Part shown: positions 26,688 to 36,452 of the stretch, piece after piece
Layout of the letters: every line of letters starts with the position of its first letter
How positions within the stretch are numbered: position 1 is the stretch's first letter
Source of the DNA: Gammaproteobacteria bacterium
Lineage (GTDB): Bacteria > Pseudomonadota > Gammaproteobacteria > Pseudomonadales > Azotimanducaceae
Assembly (NCBI GenBank): GCA_009840545.1
Contig: VXNM01000007.1
Span: forward strand, 1-64,000
DNA: 64,000 bases
Direction: 5' to 3'
The notes under the pieces: generated by a model
The model's database searches: none
Told to the model about the DNA's origin: nothing
The model's input: the letters and a program-made list of their open reading frames with translations, nothing else
Position numbers and translations under genes: made by a program

Positions 26688-29600
26688 ATGCCGAAGCGCA
26701 CAGACATCGATTCGGTGCTCATTCTTGGCGCAGGTCCAATCGTGATTGGACAAGCATGCGAGTTTGACTATTCAGGCGCCCAGGCGTGTAAAGCACTGAT
26801 GGAAGAAGGTCTACGCGTGATCTTGGTCAATTCCAATCCAGCGACGATTATGACCGACCCCTCCATGGCGAGTGCTACCTATATAGAACCTGTCGAGTGG
26901 CAAACGGTATCGCAAATCATTCAACGGGAGAGACCTGACGCTTTGCTCTCAACAATGGGTGGTCAAACAGGATTGAACTGTGCATTGGACCTCGTCCGTG
27001 AGGGTGTACTAGCCGAGAACGAAGTTGAACTGATTGGCGCAAGTCGCGAATCCATAGACAAAGCGGAAGATCGTGAACTCTTTGACAAATCAATGCGCAA
27101 CATTGGTTTGGAAACGGCTCGATCTGGGATTGCACACACCCTTGAAGACGCGTTGCGTGTGCAGGAAGACTTGGGTTATCCATGTATCGTTCGTCCCTCC
27201 TTCACACTCGGTGGTTCTGGTGGAGGCATCGCCTACAACCGTGAAGAATTCGTCGAAATCTGCAATCGAGGTTTGCAACTGTCGCCGACAAACGAATTGC
27301 TCATTGACGAGTCTCTGCTTGGCTGGAAAGAGTACGAAATGGAGGTGGTGCGCGATCAACAAGACAACTGCATCATCATCTGCTCGATCGAAAACGTCGA
27401 TCCGATGGGAATTCACACAGGGGACTCCATAACTGTTGCACCAGCTCAAACTCTAACGGACAAGGAGTATCAGTTAATGCGGGATGCTTCGATTGCCGTA
27501 TTGCGCGAAATCGGAGTGGAGACTGGAGGATCGAATGTTCAGTTTGCAGTCGATCCCAACTCAGGTCGAATGATCGTTGTAGAAATGAATCCGAGAGTGT
27601 CGCGGTCCTCGGCACTAGCTTCGAAAGCAACCGGATTTCCAATCGCCAAAGTCGCTGCAAAACTTGCATTGGGCTACACATTGGACGAGTTGATCAACGA
27701 CATCACCGGAATCACTCCGGCATCTTTCGAACCGACGCTCGACTATGTTGTAACCAAGATTCCCCGTTTCACTTTCGAGAAATTCTCGCAAGCGGAGAAT
27801 CGGTTGACGACACAGATGAAGTCCGTTGGTGAAGCGATGTCGATCGGCCGTACTTTCAAGGAGTCATTCCAAAAGGCACTGCGAAGTTTGGAAACGGGAA
27901 TATGTGGGCTGAACTCGAAGTTGGAAGTTCAAAACGGCGACTACAGACGAGACTTGTTCGCTGAGCTGCGACAGCCAGGAGCGGACCGAATTCTTTATGT
28001 AGCCGATGGTTTTCGCCACAACGTGTCTTTGGAAGAGATGTACGAAGCTACGCGGATAGATCTGTGGTTTCTTGCCCAGATCTATGAACTAGTGGAATCC
28101 GAGCAGTCCTTGAAAGGAAGAACGATTAGGGACGTTCAACCTGAGGAAATGCGTAAGTTAAAACGAGACGGTTTTTCCGACTTGAGACTAGCCGAACTGT
28201 TGAATTGTCACGAAGACAACGTCCGTGTTCAGAGAAAGTCTTGGGGCATCCGACCTGTCTACAAACGAGTAGATACATGCGCGGCAGAGTTTCCTGCAAG
28301 CACCGCATACCTCTACTCCACCTACGAGGACTTCTGCGAGGCAGACCCTAGCGACGAGAAAAAAGTTATGGTTCTCGGCGGTGGACCGAATCGCATTGGT
28401 CAAGGTATCGAGTTTGACTACTGCTGCGTGCATGCCGCACTGGCGATGCGCGAAGATGGCTACGAGACGATCATGGTCAATTGCAACCCTGAGACAGTCT
28501 CGACCGATTACGACACTTCGGATCGCCTCTATTTCGAACCTGTCACTTTGGAAGACGTTCTCGCAATTATTGACGTGGAGAATCCAGCGGGGGTGATCGT
28601 CCAGTTTGGCGGACAGACACCATTGAAGCTGGTTGACAAACTCACAGAGCTTGGAGTACCAATAATTGGTACAAGTGCCGATGCGATCGATCGTGCGGAA
28701 GACCGAGAGAGGTTTCAGAATGTGATCCACCAAGCGGGATTGCATCAGCCCATGAATCGCACCGTGGACTCTATACAACAGGGAATTGAGGCCGCTAGAC
28801 AGATCGGATTCCCCCTAATTGTTCGTCCTTCATACGTTCTTGGCGGACGAGCCATGGAGGTCGTCTTCAACGAGACTGAACTCTCACGATATCTTGCGAC
28901 CGCGATTCCCGAATCTAACACCGCTCCGGTCTTGCTTGACCAATTCTTAGATCAAGCTGTTGAGGTCGATGTCGATTTGGTTTCTGATGGTCACGACGTC
29001 TTGATCGGCGCCATCATGGAACACATCGAGCAAGCGGGCATTCACTCTGGAGACTCGGCATGTTCGCTTCCTCCCCACAGTCTCAGCACGGCTATTCAAG
29101 ATGAGATCAGAAAGCAAGTTCGTGCACTTGCGTACGAACTCAATGTGATTGGGTTGATGAACGTGCAGATGGCTGTGCAAGCAGGCAACATTTTTGTGCT
29201 CGAAGTGAACCCTAGAGCTTCACGTACAGTACCGTTTGTGTCCAAGTGCATCGGGTTCTCTTTGGCGAAGGTTGCAGCTCGATGTATGGCGGGTGTGTCG
29301 TTGGAGTCTCAAGGATTTACCGAAGAGGTCAGGCCTGCACATATATTTGTCAAGGAGTCGGTATTTCCATTCGCCAAGTTTCCGGGCGTGGATCCCATCT
29401 TGGGACCCGAGATGAAGTCCACTGGCGAAGTCATGGGGATTGGGGACTCCTTCGCTGAAGCGTTTTCGAAAGCTACGCTAGCGTCTGGCACCACGCTTCC
29501 CACCGAGGGACTGGCATTTATCAGCGTCAAGGAATCGGACCGACCACACGTAGCTGAAGTTGCCCAGGAACTCGTCGATCTGGGATTTGAACTCGTGGCT

Positions 29601-29888
29601 ACAAGAGGCACGTCGGCGGTGCTTAGAAATCATGGCATCTCATCTGAGGTTGTAAACAAAGTCACGGAAGGACGGCCTGATGTAACAGATTTGATGAAGA
29701 ATCGCGATGTGAAACTCATTGTGAATTCCACAGAAGGACGGCAGTCAATCGCGGACTCCGCCGTGATCAGACGTCTCGGATTACAGAATAGCGTGACATA
29801 CACAACGACGCTCGCTGGGGGAGCTGCCATCTGCCATGCAATACCATACGGTCGATCCAACATTGTTAGACGATTGCAAGAACTGTAA
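26688..29888 (+). CDS. carB: Carbamoyl-phosphate synthase, large subunit
   Basis: Makes carbamoyl phosphate from bicarbonate, ammonia and two ATP. 1066 residues, the full family length, with two homologous ATP-grasp halves. Each starts with a VLGxGPxxIGQ-type motif ([20 protein letters not shown] near residue 12 and [19 protein letters not shown] near 563, each quoted as the signature). The N-half has [10 protein letters not shown]; the C-half has GGRAMEVVF; the C-terminal MGS-like allosteric domain covers about the last 140 residues. It forms an operon with carA and greA. Confidence 0.99.
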   Translation: MPKRTDIDSVLILGAGPIVIGQACEFDYSGAQACKALMEEGLRVILVNSNPATIMTDPSMASATYIEPVEWQTVSQIIQRERPDALLSTMGGQTGLNCALDLVREGVLAENEVELIGASRESIDKAEDRELFDKSMRNIGLETARSGIAHTLEDALRVQEDLGYPCIVRPSFTLGGSGGGIAYNREEFVEICNRGLQLSPTNELLIDESLLGWKEYEMEVVRDQQDNCIIICSIENVDPMGIHTGDSITVAPAQTLTDKEYQLMRDASIAVLREIGVETGGSNVQFAVDPNSGRMIVVEMNPRVSRSSALASKATGFPIAKVAAKLALGYTLDELINDITGITPASFEPTLDYVVTKIPRFTFEKFSQAENRLTTQMKSVGEAMSIGRTFKESFQKALRSLETGICGLNSKLEVQNGDYRRDLFAELRQPGADRILYVADGFRHNVSLEEMYEATRIDLWFLAQIYELVESEQSLKGRTIRDVQPEEMRKLKRDGFSDLRLAELLNCHEDNVRVQRKSWGIRPVYKRVDTCAAEFPASTAYLYSTYEDFCEADPSDEKKVMVLGGGPNRIGQGIEFDYCCVHAALAMREDGYETIMVNCNPETVSTDYDTSDRLYFEPVTLEDVLAIIDVENPAGVIVQFGGQTPLKLVDKLTELGVPIIGTSADAIDRAEDRERFQNVIHQAGLHQPMNRTVDSIQQGIEAARQIGFPLIVRPSYVLGGRAMEVVFNETELSRYLATAIPESNTAPVLLDQFLDQAVEVDVDLVSDGHDVLIGAIMEHIEQAGIHSGDSACSLPPHSLSTAIQDEIRKQVRALAYELNVIGLMNVQMAVQAGNIFVLEVNPRASRTVPFVSKCIGFSLAKVAARCMAGVSLESQGFTEEVRPAHIFVKESVFPFAKFPGVDPILGPEMKSTGEVMGIGDSFAEAFSKATLASGTTLPTEGLAFISVKESDRPHVAEVAQELVDLGFELVATRGTSAVLRNHGISSEVVNKVTEGRPDVTDLMKNRDVKLIVNSTEGRQSIADSAVIRRLGLQNSVTYTTTLAGGAAICHAIPYGRSNIVRRLQEL

Positions 29889-29902
29889 AGGGATGAAAAC
29901 TC

Positions 29903-30373
29903 GTGCCTAATCCAATGACGGTCGAGGGAGAACGTCAGCTACGCCAGGAATTGAGTCAACTTAAGAATGGTCGGGCGGAAGCTTCTCGAGCTATCGGAGA
30001 AGCTCGCAAATTGGGCGATCTAAGAGAAAACGCTGACTATCACGCCGCAAAGGAACGCCAAGGCATGATGGAAGCTCGAATTCGCTATCTCGAAACGCAA
30101 CTTTCGAGCGCTCGCATCATTGATGTCACCAAGATTTCAAATACAGGCACTGTGATTTTCGGGTCAACCGTTACGCTTCAGGACACGGAGACGGGTACGG
30201 ATGTCAGATATCGCATCGTAGGAGAAGATGAAGCCGACATTAAGTCGGGAACAATTTCGAATACAGCTCCATTGGCTAGGGCAATGATCGGAATGAAACA
30301 AGACGACAGCTTTTCTGTCGGAGAGGAATCGATGCGAAAGGAATACACAATCAAACGCGTCGAACATATTTGA
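29903..30373 (+). CDS. greA: Transcription elongation factor GreA
   Basis: Reactivates backtracked RNA polymerase by stimulating transcript cleavage. 156 residues from a GTG. The N-terminal coiled coil carries ARKLGDLRENADYHAAKE with the acidic tip residues; the C-terminal FKBP-like domain ends SPLARAMIGMK-like (here APLARAMIGMKQDD) and KRVEHI. It is 14 bases after carB, so it is likely cotranscribed with carAB, as in Pseudomonas. Confidence 0.97.
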   Translation: MPNPMTVEGERQLRQELSQLKNGRAEASRAIGEARKLGDLRENADYHAAKERQGMMEARIRYLETQLSSARIIDVTKISNTGTVIFGSTVTLQDTETGTDVRYRIVGEDEADIKSGTISNTAPLARAMIGMKQDDSFSVGEESMRKEYTIKRVEHI

Positions 30374-30729
30374 AGCCGACTCGAAAAGCTCGGATCAGCC
30401 TCTTTTGAGCTGTAACGAGAGTACGAATTCGTGACCAGATGCGCTCCCAGTGCATCTTGATTGAAGTTCAGGTAGTTTGTTAGTAGGTTTTCTCGGTTTT
30501 CGGTCCTAACCTGGTAGTTTGATCGACCAACAGCCCTGTTGAAATTTTCGGTGTATGAATCTGTCTAAATCGATAAGGTTGCAGGTTGAGTTCTTGCCGA
30601 CAGACTTGAAAACACTGGATGCGACACTACATCTTGAATACAGACATAGATCGAAAAGTGTGAAGTAAATATGCGGACATTTGTATACTGTGTTAGATTC
30701 GTCGCATCGGCGGCGAGAGGGATTGTGAT
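30374..30729. other. Intergenic region between greA and ftsH
   Basis: About 356 bases. In Pseudomonas and E. coli this interval holds yhbY and rlmE; neither is here. It contains the ftsH promoter candidate and, just before ftsH, GAGAGGGA as ribosome site. A TATACT at 30684-30689 could be a sigma-70 -10 with a poor -35. I see no other gene or RNA. Confidence 0.6.
30605..30634 (+). promoter_or_regulatory. Possible sigma-32 promoter before ftsH
   Basis: A perfect CTTGAAA (30605-30611) is followed after 15 bases by CTACATCT (30627-30634), which matches five of seven defined positions of CCCCATNT. ftsH is a heat-shock gene in E. coli, so the site is plausible, but the -10 is imperfect. Confidence 0.4.
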
Positions 30730-32664
30730 TTGAGCACGATGGCGAAGAACCTGTTGCTATGGGTGATCGTAGCCTTGGTTCTCCTCACACTATTCAACAA
30801 TTTTGTAGGTCGAGCCGAGCCGGAGGAGCTGAGCTATTCAGCTTTTCGGACGGAGATTGCGCAAGATAATGTTGCAAGAGTGACATTCAAGCAAGATGTC
30901 ATCATTGGCGAACGTCGCAACAACACCAAGTTCAAGGTTGTACAACTCCCCATTTCCGATCCAAAGCTCCTTGAGCTGTTGGAGGAAAACACTATTGAGG
31001 TTCGTGGAACCCAGGACTCCGGCAACAGCTTCTGGATGCAGCTGTTTTTTGCTGTCTTACCGATCCTAATCATTGTCGCCGTTTTCATGTTGCTCATGCG
31101 CCAAGTTCAAGGCGTTGGAGGACGAGGCGGACCATTGGCATTTGGCAAGAGCAAAGCCAAAATGCTGACAGACGAGAATGTGAAGACAACGTTTGCCGAC
31201 GTAGCGGGAGTTGAAGAAGCGAAGGAAGATGTGCAGGAACTGGTCGAATTTCTGAGAGATCCAGGAAAGTACCAGAAGCTCGGAGGGCGAATTCCCCGCG
31301 GTACGCTCATGGTGGGTCCGCCGGGAACAGGCAAGACGTTGTTGGCAAAAGCCATTGCTGGTGAAGCAAAGGTACCGTTCTTTTCGATTTCTGGTTCCGA
31401 CTTTGTAGAAATGTTCGTTGGTGTGGGCGCATCTCGAGTTCGCGACATGTTTGAGCAAGCCAAGAAACACGCACCTTGCATTGTGTTCATTGACGAAATC
31501 GACGCAGTAGGCCGACATCGCGGTGCGGGATTGGGGAACGGACACGACGAGCGGGAACAAACCCTAAATCAGCTGTTGGTGGAAATGGGCGGATTTGAAC
31601 CCAATGACGGTGTCATCGTGATTGCCGCAACCAATCGACCCGATGTCCTGGATCCTGCACTGACTAGACCCGGTCGCTTCGACCGACAGATTGTTGTGCC
31701 ACTACCCGACATACGCGGACGAGAACAGATTCTTAAGGTACACATGCGTCGCGTTCCTCTCGCTGAGGATGTCGAGTCTCTAACAATTGCCCGGGGCACT
31801 CCCGGATTTTCCGGTGCGGATCTTGAAAACATCGTCAATGAAGCTGCGTTGTTTGCGGCTCGAGCAGGACGCCGTTTGGTCGGTATGGATGAGTTCGAGA
31901 AAGCCAAAGACAAGATCATGATGGGTGCCGAACGGAAGTCCATGGTCATGTCTGACAAAGAAAAGCGTGTGACGGCCTATCACGAAGCGGGCCACGCAAT
32001 TGTTGGGTACTGCATGCCGGAACATGACATGCTGTACAAAATCACGGTTGTTCCCCGTGGACGTGCGCTCGGTGTAACGATGTTCCTTCCAGAGGAAGAC
32101 AAATACAGCTTGAGTCGCACCGCCGTTGAGTCACAGATTTGCACTCTCTACGGCGGACGCATCGCAGAAGAACTGGTCAATGGCATTGAAGGAATAACCA
32201 CTGGGGCCGCAAACGACTTGGAACGCGCAACGCAACTTGCTAGAAATATGGTCACAAAGTGGGGTTTCTCCGAAGCACTCGGGCCATTGCAATACGACGA
32301 CCCGGAAGGCGAGGTATTTTTGGGAATGTCGGCTGGTACACCAAATCCTACGCTTTCCGACAATACGGCTCGCAAGATCGACGAGGAAATACGCGATATC
32401 GTTCATCGAATGTACGATCGAGCAAAAGGAATCCTTGAAGACAACATGGAAAAACTCCATGTCATGGCCAATGCATTGATTGAGTATGAGACGCTCTCGC
32501 CCGATCAGGTTGGAGACATCATGGCGGGGGGAAAACCTCGTGCGCCCGAGCCTCCGAAAGAGCCAGCCACAACCCAAGAGAGCACTGCCACAGAAGGAGC
32601 GACTGACGCGGCCACCGAAGATCGCGATCCGCCACCGTTTGCTTCACCAGCCGAAGATTCGTAG
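30730..32664 (+). CDS. ftsH: ATP-dependent zinc metalloprotease FtsH
   Basis: Membrane-bound AAA+ protease that degrades unstable and misfolded proteins. 644 residues. Two membrane helices (about 5-25 and 103-124) flank a periplasmic domain. Walker A GPPGTGKT lies near 196, Walker [10 protein letters not shown], the second region of homology ends in RPGRFDRQ, and the zinc site HEAGH is at about 418-422. The C-terminal tail is Pro/Glu/Thr-rich. The TTG at 30730 is 9 bases from the ribosome site; the ATG at 30739, matching E. coli MAKNL, is the alternative. glmM follows after 11 bases; the usual folP is missing. Confidence 0.98.
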   Translation: MSTMAKNLLLWVIVALVLLTLFNNFVGRAEPEELSYSAFRTEIAQDNVARVTFKQDVIIGERRNNTKFKVVQLPISDPKLLELLEENTIEVRGTQDSGNSFWMQLFFAVLPILIIVAVFMLLMRQVQGVGGRGGPLAFGKSKAKMLTDENVKTTFADVAGVEEAKEDVQELVEFLRDPGKYQKLGGRIPRGTLMVGPPGTGKTLLAKAIAGEAKVPFFSISGSDFVEMFVGVGASRVRDMFEQAKKHAPCIVFIDEIDAVGRHRGAGLGNGHDEREQTLNQLLVEMGGFEPNDGVIVIAATNRPDVLDPALTRPGRFDRQIVVPLPDIRGREQILKVHMRRVPLAEDVESLTIARGTPGFSGADLENIVNEAALFAARAGRRLVGMDEFEKAKDKIMMGAERKSMVMSDKEKRVTAYHEAGHAIVGYCMPEHDMLYKITVVPRGRALGVTMFLPEEDKYSLSRTAVESQICTLYGGRIAEELVNGIEGITTGAANDLERATQLARNMVTKWGFSEALGPLQYDDPEGEVFLGMSAGTPNPTLSDNTARKIDEEIRDIVHRMYDRAKGILEDNMEKLHVMANALIEYETLSPDQVGDIMAGGKPRAPEPPKEPATTQESTATEGATDAATEDRDPPPFASPAEDS

Positions 32665-32675
32665 CGACCTCTGCG

Positions 32676-34049
32676 GTGACATCCGCGCCTCCGTCCTCTG
32701 AGCGTTCAGATTCTGAATACTGCAATCTTTTCGGAACGGACGGCATTCGAGGACGCGTAGGGCAATATCCGGTTACTCCTGAGACATGCCTCCAGATTGC
32801 CTGGTTGGTAGGTCAATTCATAAAGGAACAAGGTGGTCGACGAGTCTTAATCGGAAAAGACACGAGGATTTCGGGTTACCTGCTGGAGTCGGTTCTTGAA
32901 GCAGGATTCATTTCCGCTGGAATTGATGTAGGTCTCTTGGGAGTTATGCCGACACCGGGCGTAGCTTTTCTTACGCGATCGATGGATGCGGATCTTGGTG
33001 TCGCAATCAGTGCTTCTCACAACCCGTATCAAGACAATGGGTTTAAGTTCTTCGACCACGAGGGGTTGAAACTATCTGACAGCACTGAAGCCCAAATTGA
33101 ACGAATGATGGGCAGAGAACTAGAGACTGTAGATGCAAGCGAACTGGGCAAGGCATCACGCCCCCGGACCGCTCGCGACGAATACATCAGTTTCTGCATT
33201 GAGTCGGTACGTGGGAGACTAGACATCAATGGGGTTCAAATCGTTTTAGATTGTGCACACGGAGCTATGTATTCGATTGCTCCCGAAGTATTTGGAGAGC
33301 TTGGCGCAAAGGTCGAAACTATCGGTACCGAACCCGACGGACTAAACATTAACCACAATTGCGGTTCAACACATGCGGAGAGATTGCGGAAAGAGGTCGT
33401 TAGCCGTGGTGCTGCTTTGGGGATTGCATTTGATGGAGACGGGGACCGAGTAGTACTGGTCGACGAAACAGGTGAACTCTTGGACGGGGATCACATTTTG
33501 TACTGTCTAGCCAAAGCAAGGCAACTCGCCAAGTCCGACTTCGGCGGTGTCGTGGGAACCGTCATGACAAATCTTGGACTCGAGATTGCATTGGATGAGC
33601 TAGGAATTCCGTTTTATCGTGCCGATGTTGGTGATCGAAATGTTCACAACAAAATGTCTGAACTTGGATGGAGATTGGGAGGTGAAAATTCCGGCCACAT
33701 TGTGTGCCAACAAGAAACTACCACCGGAGACGGTATTGTTTCGGCGCTACAGGTATTGTTGGCATGCCAAAAAAACGGGTGGTCACTTAGGGACATTGTT
33801 CACGACCTGAAACTGTTTCCACAAAAGCTGGTAAATGTGAGTGTAGTGGATTCGTTGAAAGCAGCCGCGTGTTCCGCAGTCAATAGAGCTCTTGCGCTCT
33901 TAGCACCTTCGGATCTCGATCGGCACCGCATCGTTGTCCGACCTTCCGGTACAGAGTCTGTGGTTCGCGTTCTAGTCGAGGGAGAGAATCCAGGTTCGGT
34001 GGACAGAATTGCGCAACACTGCGCCCGAGCGATTTCCAGTGTCGTTTGA
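32676..34049 (+). CDS. glmM: Phosphoglucosamine mutase
   Basis: Interconverts glucosamine 6- and 1-phosphate for peptidoglycan and lipopolysaccharide precursors. 457 residues with a GTG start and a short extra leader before FGTDGIRGRVG. The phosphoserine loop ISASHNP holds Ser114; the metal loop is DGDGDR; the phosphate-binding loop RPSGTES is near the C-terminus. No clear ribosome site is seen, and it may be coupled to ftsH 11 bases upstream. Confidence 0.97.
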   Translation: MTSAPPSSERSDSEYCNLFGTDGIRGRVGQYPVTPETCLQIAWLVGQFIKEQGGRRVLIGKDTRISGYLLESVLEAGFISAGIDVGLLGVMPTPGVAFLTRSMDADLGVAISASHNPYQDNGFKFFDHEGLKLSDSTEAQIERMMGRELETVDASELGKASRPRTARDEYISFCIESVRGRLDINGVQIVLDCAHGAMYSIAPEVFGELGAKVETIGTEPDGLNINHNCGSTHAERLRKEVVSRGAALGIAFDGDGDRVVLVDETGELLDGDHILYCLAKARQLAKSDFGGVVGTVMTNLGLEIALDELGIPFYRADVGDRNVHNKMSELGWRLGGENSGHIVCQQETTTGDGIVSALQVLLACQKNGWSLRDIVHDLKLFPQKLVNVSVVDSLKAAACSAVNRALALLAPSDLDRHRIVVRPSGTESVVRVLVEGENPGSVDRIAQHCARAISSVV

Positions 34050-34158
34050 TTGTCCAGACGCCTAGTTGATCACGAGTTGCTTGAACCTTTGGGATCGATG
34101 CCAATGGAGAACTAGGCTCAAAGTGAAACGACTCTTCTTCACTATCCGCTCTGAGCTG

Positions 34159-34175
34159 CCAAATATACTATTTGG
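34159..34175. repeat. Perfect palindrome before tpiA
   Basis: CCAAATA-TAC-TATTTGG, 7-base arms around a 3-base centre, lies 25 bases before tpiA. It contains TATACT (34164-34169), which could be a -10, so it may be an operator. No T-run follows, so it is not a standard terminator. Confidence 0.45.
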
Positions 34176-34200
34176 GATCCCATGCTAGCTGGTCCGTCGC

Positions 34201-34944
34201 TTGCGAAAACCTCTTGTTGTTGCAAACTGGAAAATGCACGGTTCCTTGGAACTGTGCCAAGATTACGCCCTCAAACTGAATGCGCCTCCTGACGTCGATG
34301 TGTGGGTAGCTCCTCCAGCTCTCTACACTCAACGATTGATCGACTCGGTTCGAGTGCCCATCAAGGTTGGTGTACAAGACATACATTGGGAACAGAAGGG
34401 AGCATGTACCGGTGAATTGGCTCCGAGTATGCTCTCGGATATAGGAGCGAGCTTTGCTATCGTTGGACATTCCGAACGACGTGCGCAATTCGCTGAGACC
34501 GACCAGATTGTGGCGCAAAAGTGCAGGGCATGTGTCGTTGCAGGAGTCATTCCTGTAGTTTGTGTGGGCGAGTCTTTGAAGGAGAGAGAAAGTGGAGTTG
34601 CAGAAAGCGTAGTTTGGGATCAAGTGAATTCAGTCTTGTCTAAGTGCGACTCGTTCATGCCCCAGCAGGTCGTGTTTGCATACGAGCCGATCTGGGCGAT
34701 TGGAACCGGTGTGGTGGCAAATCCCGAGGACGCAGAAGGCATGCAAAACCATGTTCGTAGTATGATTTCAAGTATGACGGACTTGGATGCGGAGCAAATT
34801 CGCATCCTATATGGGGGCAGTGTCAAGATTGAGAATGCTCCCGCTCTTGTCGCACAACAAAATGTCGATGGTTTTTTGGTGGGTGGCGCATCGCTCGAAG
34901 TGGACGACTTTCAGCGTATTTGTCAGATTGCTTCAGGTGACTAG
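34201..34944 (+). CDS. tpiA: Triosephosphate isomerase
   Basis: Interconverts dihydroxyacetone phosphate and glyceraldehyde 3-phosphate. 247 residues from a TTG. Active-site pieces: ANWKMHGS (Asn, Lys), GHSERR (catalytic His) and AYEPIWAIGTG (catalytic Glu); the phosphate-binding loops ILYGGSVK and GFLVGGASL close the barrel. No strong ribosome site is visible. secG starts 3 bases after the stop. Confidence 0.97.
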   Translation: MRKPLVVANWKMHGSLELCQDYALKLNAPPDVDVWVAPPALYTQRLIDSVRVPIKVGVQDIHWEQKGACTGELAPSMLSDIGASFAIVGHSERRAQFAETDQIVAQKCRACVVAGVIPVVCVGESLKERESGVAESVVWDQVNSVLSKCDSFMPQQVVFAYEPIWAIGTGVVANPEDAEGMQNHVRSMISSMTDLDAEQIRILYGGSVKIENAPALVAQQNVDGFLVGGASLEVDDFQRICQIASGD

Positions 34945-34947
34945 GTT

Positions 34948-35430
34948 ATGGAATTATTTGAAACAGTTCTTCTTATATTGCTAGTAGTAGTTTCGGTGTC
35001 TCTCGGCGGATTGGTATTGATCCAACAGAGCAAGGGCGCAGATATTGGTGCCGCGTTTGGCAGTGGTGCAGCAAACACCCTTTTTGGTTCGTCAGGAGCC
35101 ACCTCTTTCATTGTCAAGTTCACCGCTGCGCTTGCTATAGGTTATTTCTTGATTGCGTTTGGATTGGCTTACACAGCAAAGGAACGAGCCGACAGTTTGA
35201 AGTCGTACGAGATTGAAAGTTTGCCTGCAATGGTCGAGGACGGAGACGCAATTCCGTCGGACGAAGGTGCTGTCACGACCACGGACGAACAGGATACCCA
35301 AGACGTTCAACTTCCTCTGGAAGGTGACGACATGCCCGATTTGCAGACACCGTCGATGGAAGGTGCTCAGGGCAGTGAAGATTCGTCGAACACCAGCGAC
35401 GAAGATACCGAAGAATTGCCGGATTTCTAG
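34948..35430 (+). CDS. secG: Preprotein translocase subunit SecG
   Basis: Accessory subunit of the SecYEG channel. 160 residues, longer than the usual 110 or so because of an acidic C-terminal tail. The conserved core holds two membrane helices, LVLIQQSKGADIGAAFGSG and TLFGSSGA between them. The tail (about residues 75-160) is rich in Asp, Glu and Thr and probably disordered. It precedes tRNA-Leu exactly as in E. coli. Confidence 0.95.
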   Translation: MELFETVLLILLVVVSVSLGGLVLIQQSKGADIGAAFGSGAANTLFGSSGATSFIVKFTAALAIGYFLIAFGLAYTAKERADSLKSYEIESLPAMVEDGDAIPSDEGAVTTTDEQDTQDVQLPLEGDDMPDLQTPSMEGAQGSEDSSNTSDEDTEELPDF

Positions 35431-35475
35431 TGATCATGTAAACGCATAATCTGGATTCTCCAATTACAGATTGCC

Positions 35476-35562
35476 GCCGAAGTGGTGGAATTGGTAGACA
35501 CGCTACCTTGAGGGGGTAGTGGGTTCATGCCCGTGGAGGTTCGAGTCCTCTCTTCGGCACCA
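35476..35562 (+). tRNA. leuU: tRNA-Leu (anticodon GAG), CCA encoded
   Basis: Class II tRNA of 87 bases with a long variable arm. Acceptor GCCGAAG pairs with CTTCGGC; the anticodon stem CTACC/GGTAG encloses TTGAGGG, giving GAG; GTTCGAGTC is the T-loop; CCA is encoded. Located after secG, the same place as E. coli leuU. Confidence 0.97.
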
Positions 35563-35570
35563 CATTTTCC

Positions 35571-35606
35571 TGTACAGGTGAGGAAATTTCGACCCTCACC
35601 TGTACA
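35571..35606 (+). repeat. 13-base perfect hairpin between the two tRNA genes
   Basis: TGTACAGGTGAGG (35571-35583) pairs perfectly with 35594-35606 around a 10-base loop. No T-run follows. It could be a Rho-assisted terminator, a processing site for the tRNA-Leu 3' end, or an operator for the tRNA-fMet promoter 24 bases downstream. Confidence 0.6.
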
Positions 35607-35629
35607 CAGGAGTTCTATTGCCCTTTGAC

Positions 35630-35658
35630 TTGCTTAACGGGTTGTACACCCCTATAAT
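35630..35658 (+). promoter_or_regulatory. Promoter of tRNA-fMet and the rimP-nusA-infB operon
   Basis: TTGCTT (35630-35635) and a perfect TATAAT (35653-35658) are 17 bases apart. The start would be near 35665, about 9 bases before the tRNA. The GC-rich TGCGACC after the -10 fits a stringently controlled stable-RNA promoter. Confidence 0.75.
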
Positions 35659-35673
35659 TGCGACCGTTGCTGA

Positions 35674-35749
35674 TGCGGGGTGGAGCAGTTGGTAGCTCGA
35701 TGGGCTCATAACCCATAGGTCGGAGGTTCGAATCCTTCCCCCGCTACCA
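35674..35749 (+). tRNA. metY: Initiator tRNA-fMet (anticodon CAT), CCA encoded
   Basis: 76 bases. The initiator features are present: three consecutive GC pairs in the anticodon stem (ATGGG/CCCAT around CTCATAA) and an unpaired first position. Here the mismatch is T1 opposite T72 instead of the C1-A72 of E. coli. The other six acceptor pairs (GCGGGG/CCCCGC) are perfect. It lies just upstream of rimP-nusA-infB, as E. coli metY does. Confidence 0.96.
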
Positions 35750-35765
35750 CGATAGTAGAGTAATC

Positions 35766-35795
35766 GCTACCGCTGAAGCGCGGGTAGCTTTGCTT
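35766..35795 (+). terminator. Possible weak terminator after tRNA-fMet
   Basis: GCTACC (35766-35771) pairs with GGTAGC (35783-35788), followed by TTTGCTTG. The stem is short and the T-run is broken, so partial readthrough into rimP-nusA is likely if it works at all. Confidence 0.35.
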
Positions 35796-35980
35796 GTTGA
35801 CTATCTTGTGTTTGTCGCTCGCATCGGACGATGGGAGACGCAAGCACTTGTGGCTTCTGACGGTTGTTGGGTGTTGGTACGACTCGAACCAAGACCTCAA
35901 TGAACTGTGGTCTCCCGAATAGGACGCGGCTTTCGCTTCGTGTTGAAGCGAGGGTCGTATTGTGCTGCGTGAGCATAGGA

Positions 35981-36439
35981 ATGAACGGAAGCTCGACCAG
36001 ACTTGAAGGCTTGCTGGCTCCTACTGTGGAAGCCATGGGTTTCAGTCTGTGGGGCATCGAATATTCGCAACGCAATAGACGAGGAAACCTTTGGGTCTTC
36101 ATTGACTCAAAGAAAGGCGTGACTGTTGATGACTGTGCGAGGGTCAGCGACCAGATTGAAGCAGTTTTGGATATTGAGAAAATTCTCCCGGAAGACCTGC
36201 GAATACAGGTATCTTCGCCTGGAATGGACAGAGTCTTGTTCAAACCAGAGCAATTTGAAGCCTACGTTGGCGAAGTGATCGACGTGCGTCTCTTGTGGCC
36301 AAAAATGGGCCGCTCGCACATTCGTGGGCGGTTGTGTGCGAGTGGCACTGAGCGGTTTAGCGTCGATATGGACGAAGGACAGCTCGAGCTCGAATTCGAC
36401 CAAGTGCGCCGTGCGCGAATTGTGCCCACATTTAACTAG
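35981..36439 (+). CDS. rimP: Ribosome maturation factor RimP
   Basis: Needed for 30S subunit maturation. 152 residues from the ATG at 35981; the upstream extension of the frame is unconserved and runs into the tRNA region. LEGLLAPTVEAMGFSLWGIEY opens the N-terminal domain (quoted in part), followed by WVFIDSKKGVTVDDCARVS and VSSPGMDRVL, and the C-terminal SH3-like domain. First protein gene of the nusA-infB operon. Confidence 0.95.
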   Translation: MNGSSTRLEGLLAPTVEAMGFSLWGIEYSQRNRRGNLWVFIDSKKGVTVDDCARVSDQIEAVLDIEKILPEDLRIQVSSPGMDRVLFKPEQFEAYVGEVIDVRLLWPKMGRSHIRGRLCASGTERFSVDMDEGQLELEFDQVRRARIVPTFN

Positions 36440-36452
36440 AAATCGAAGAAAA

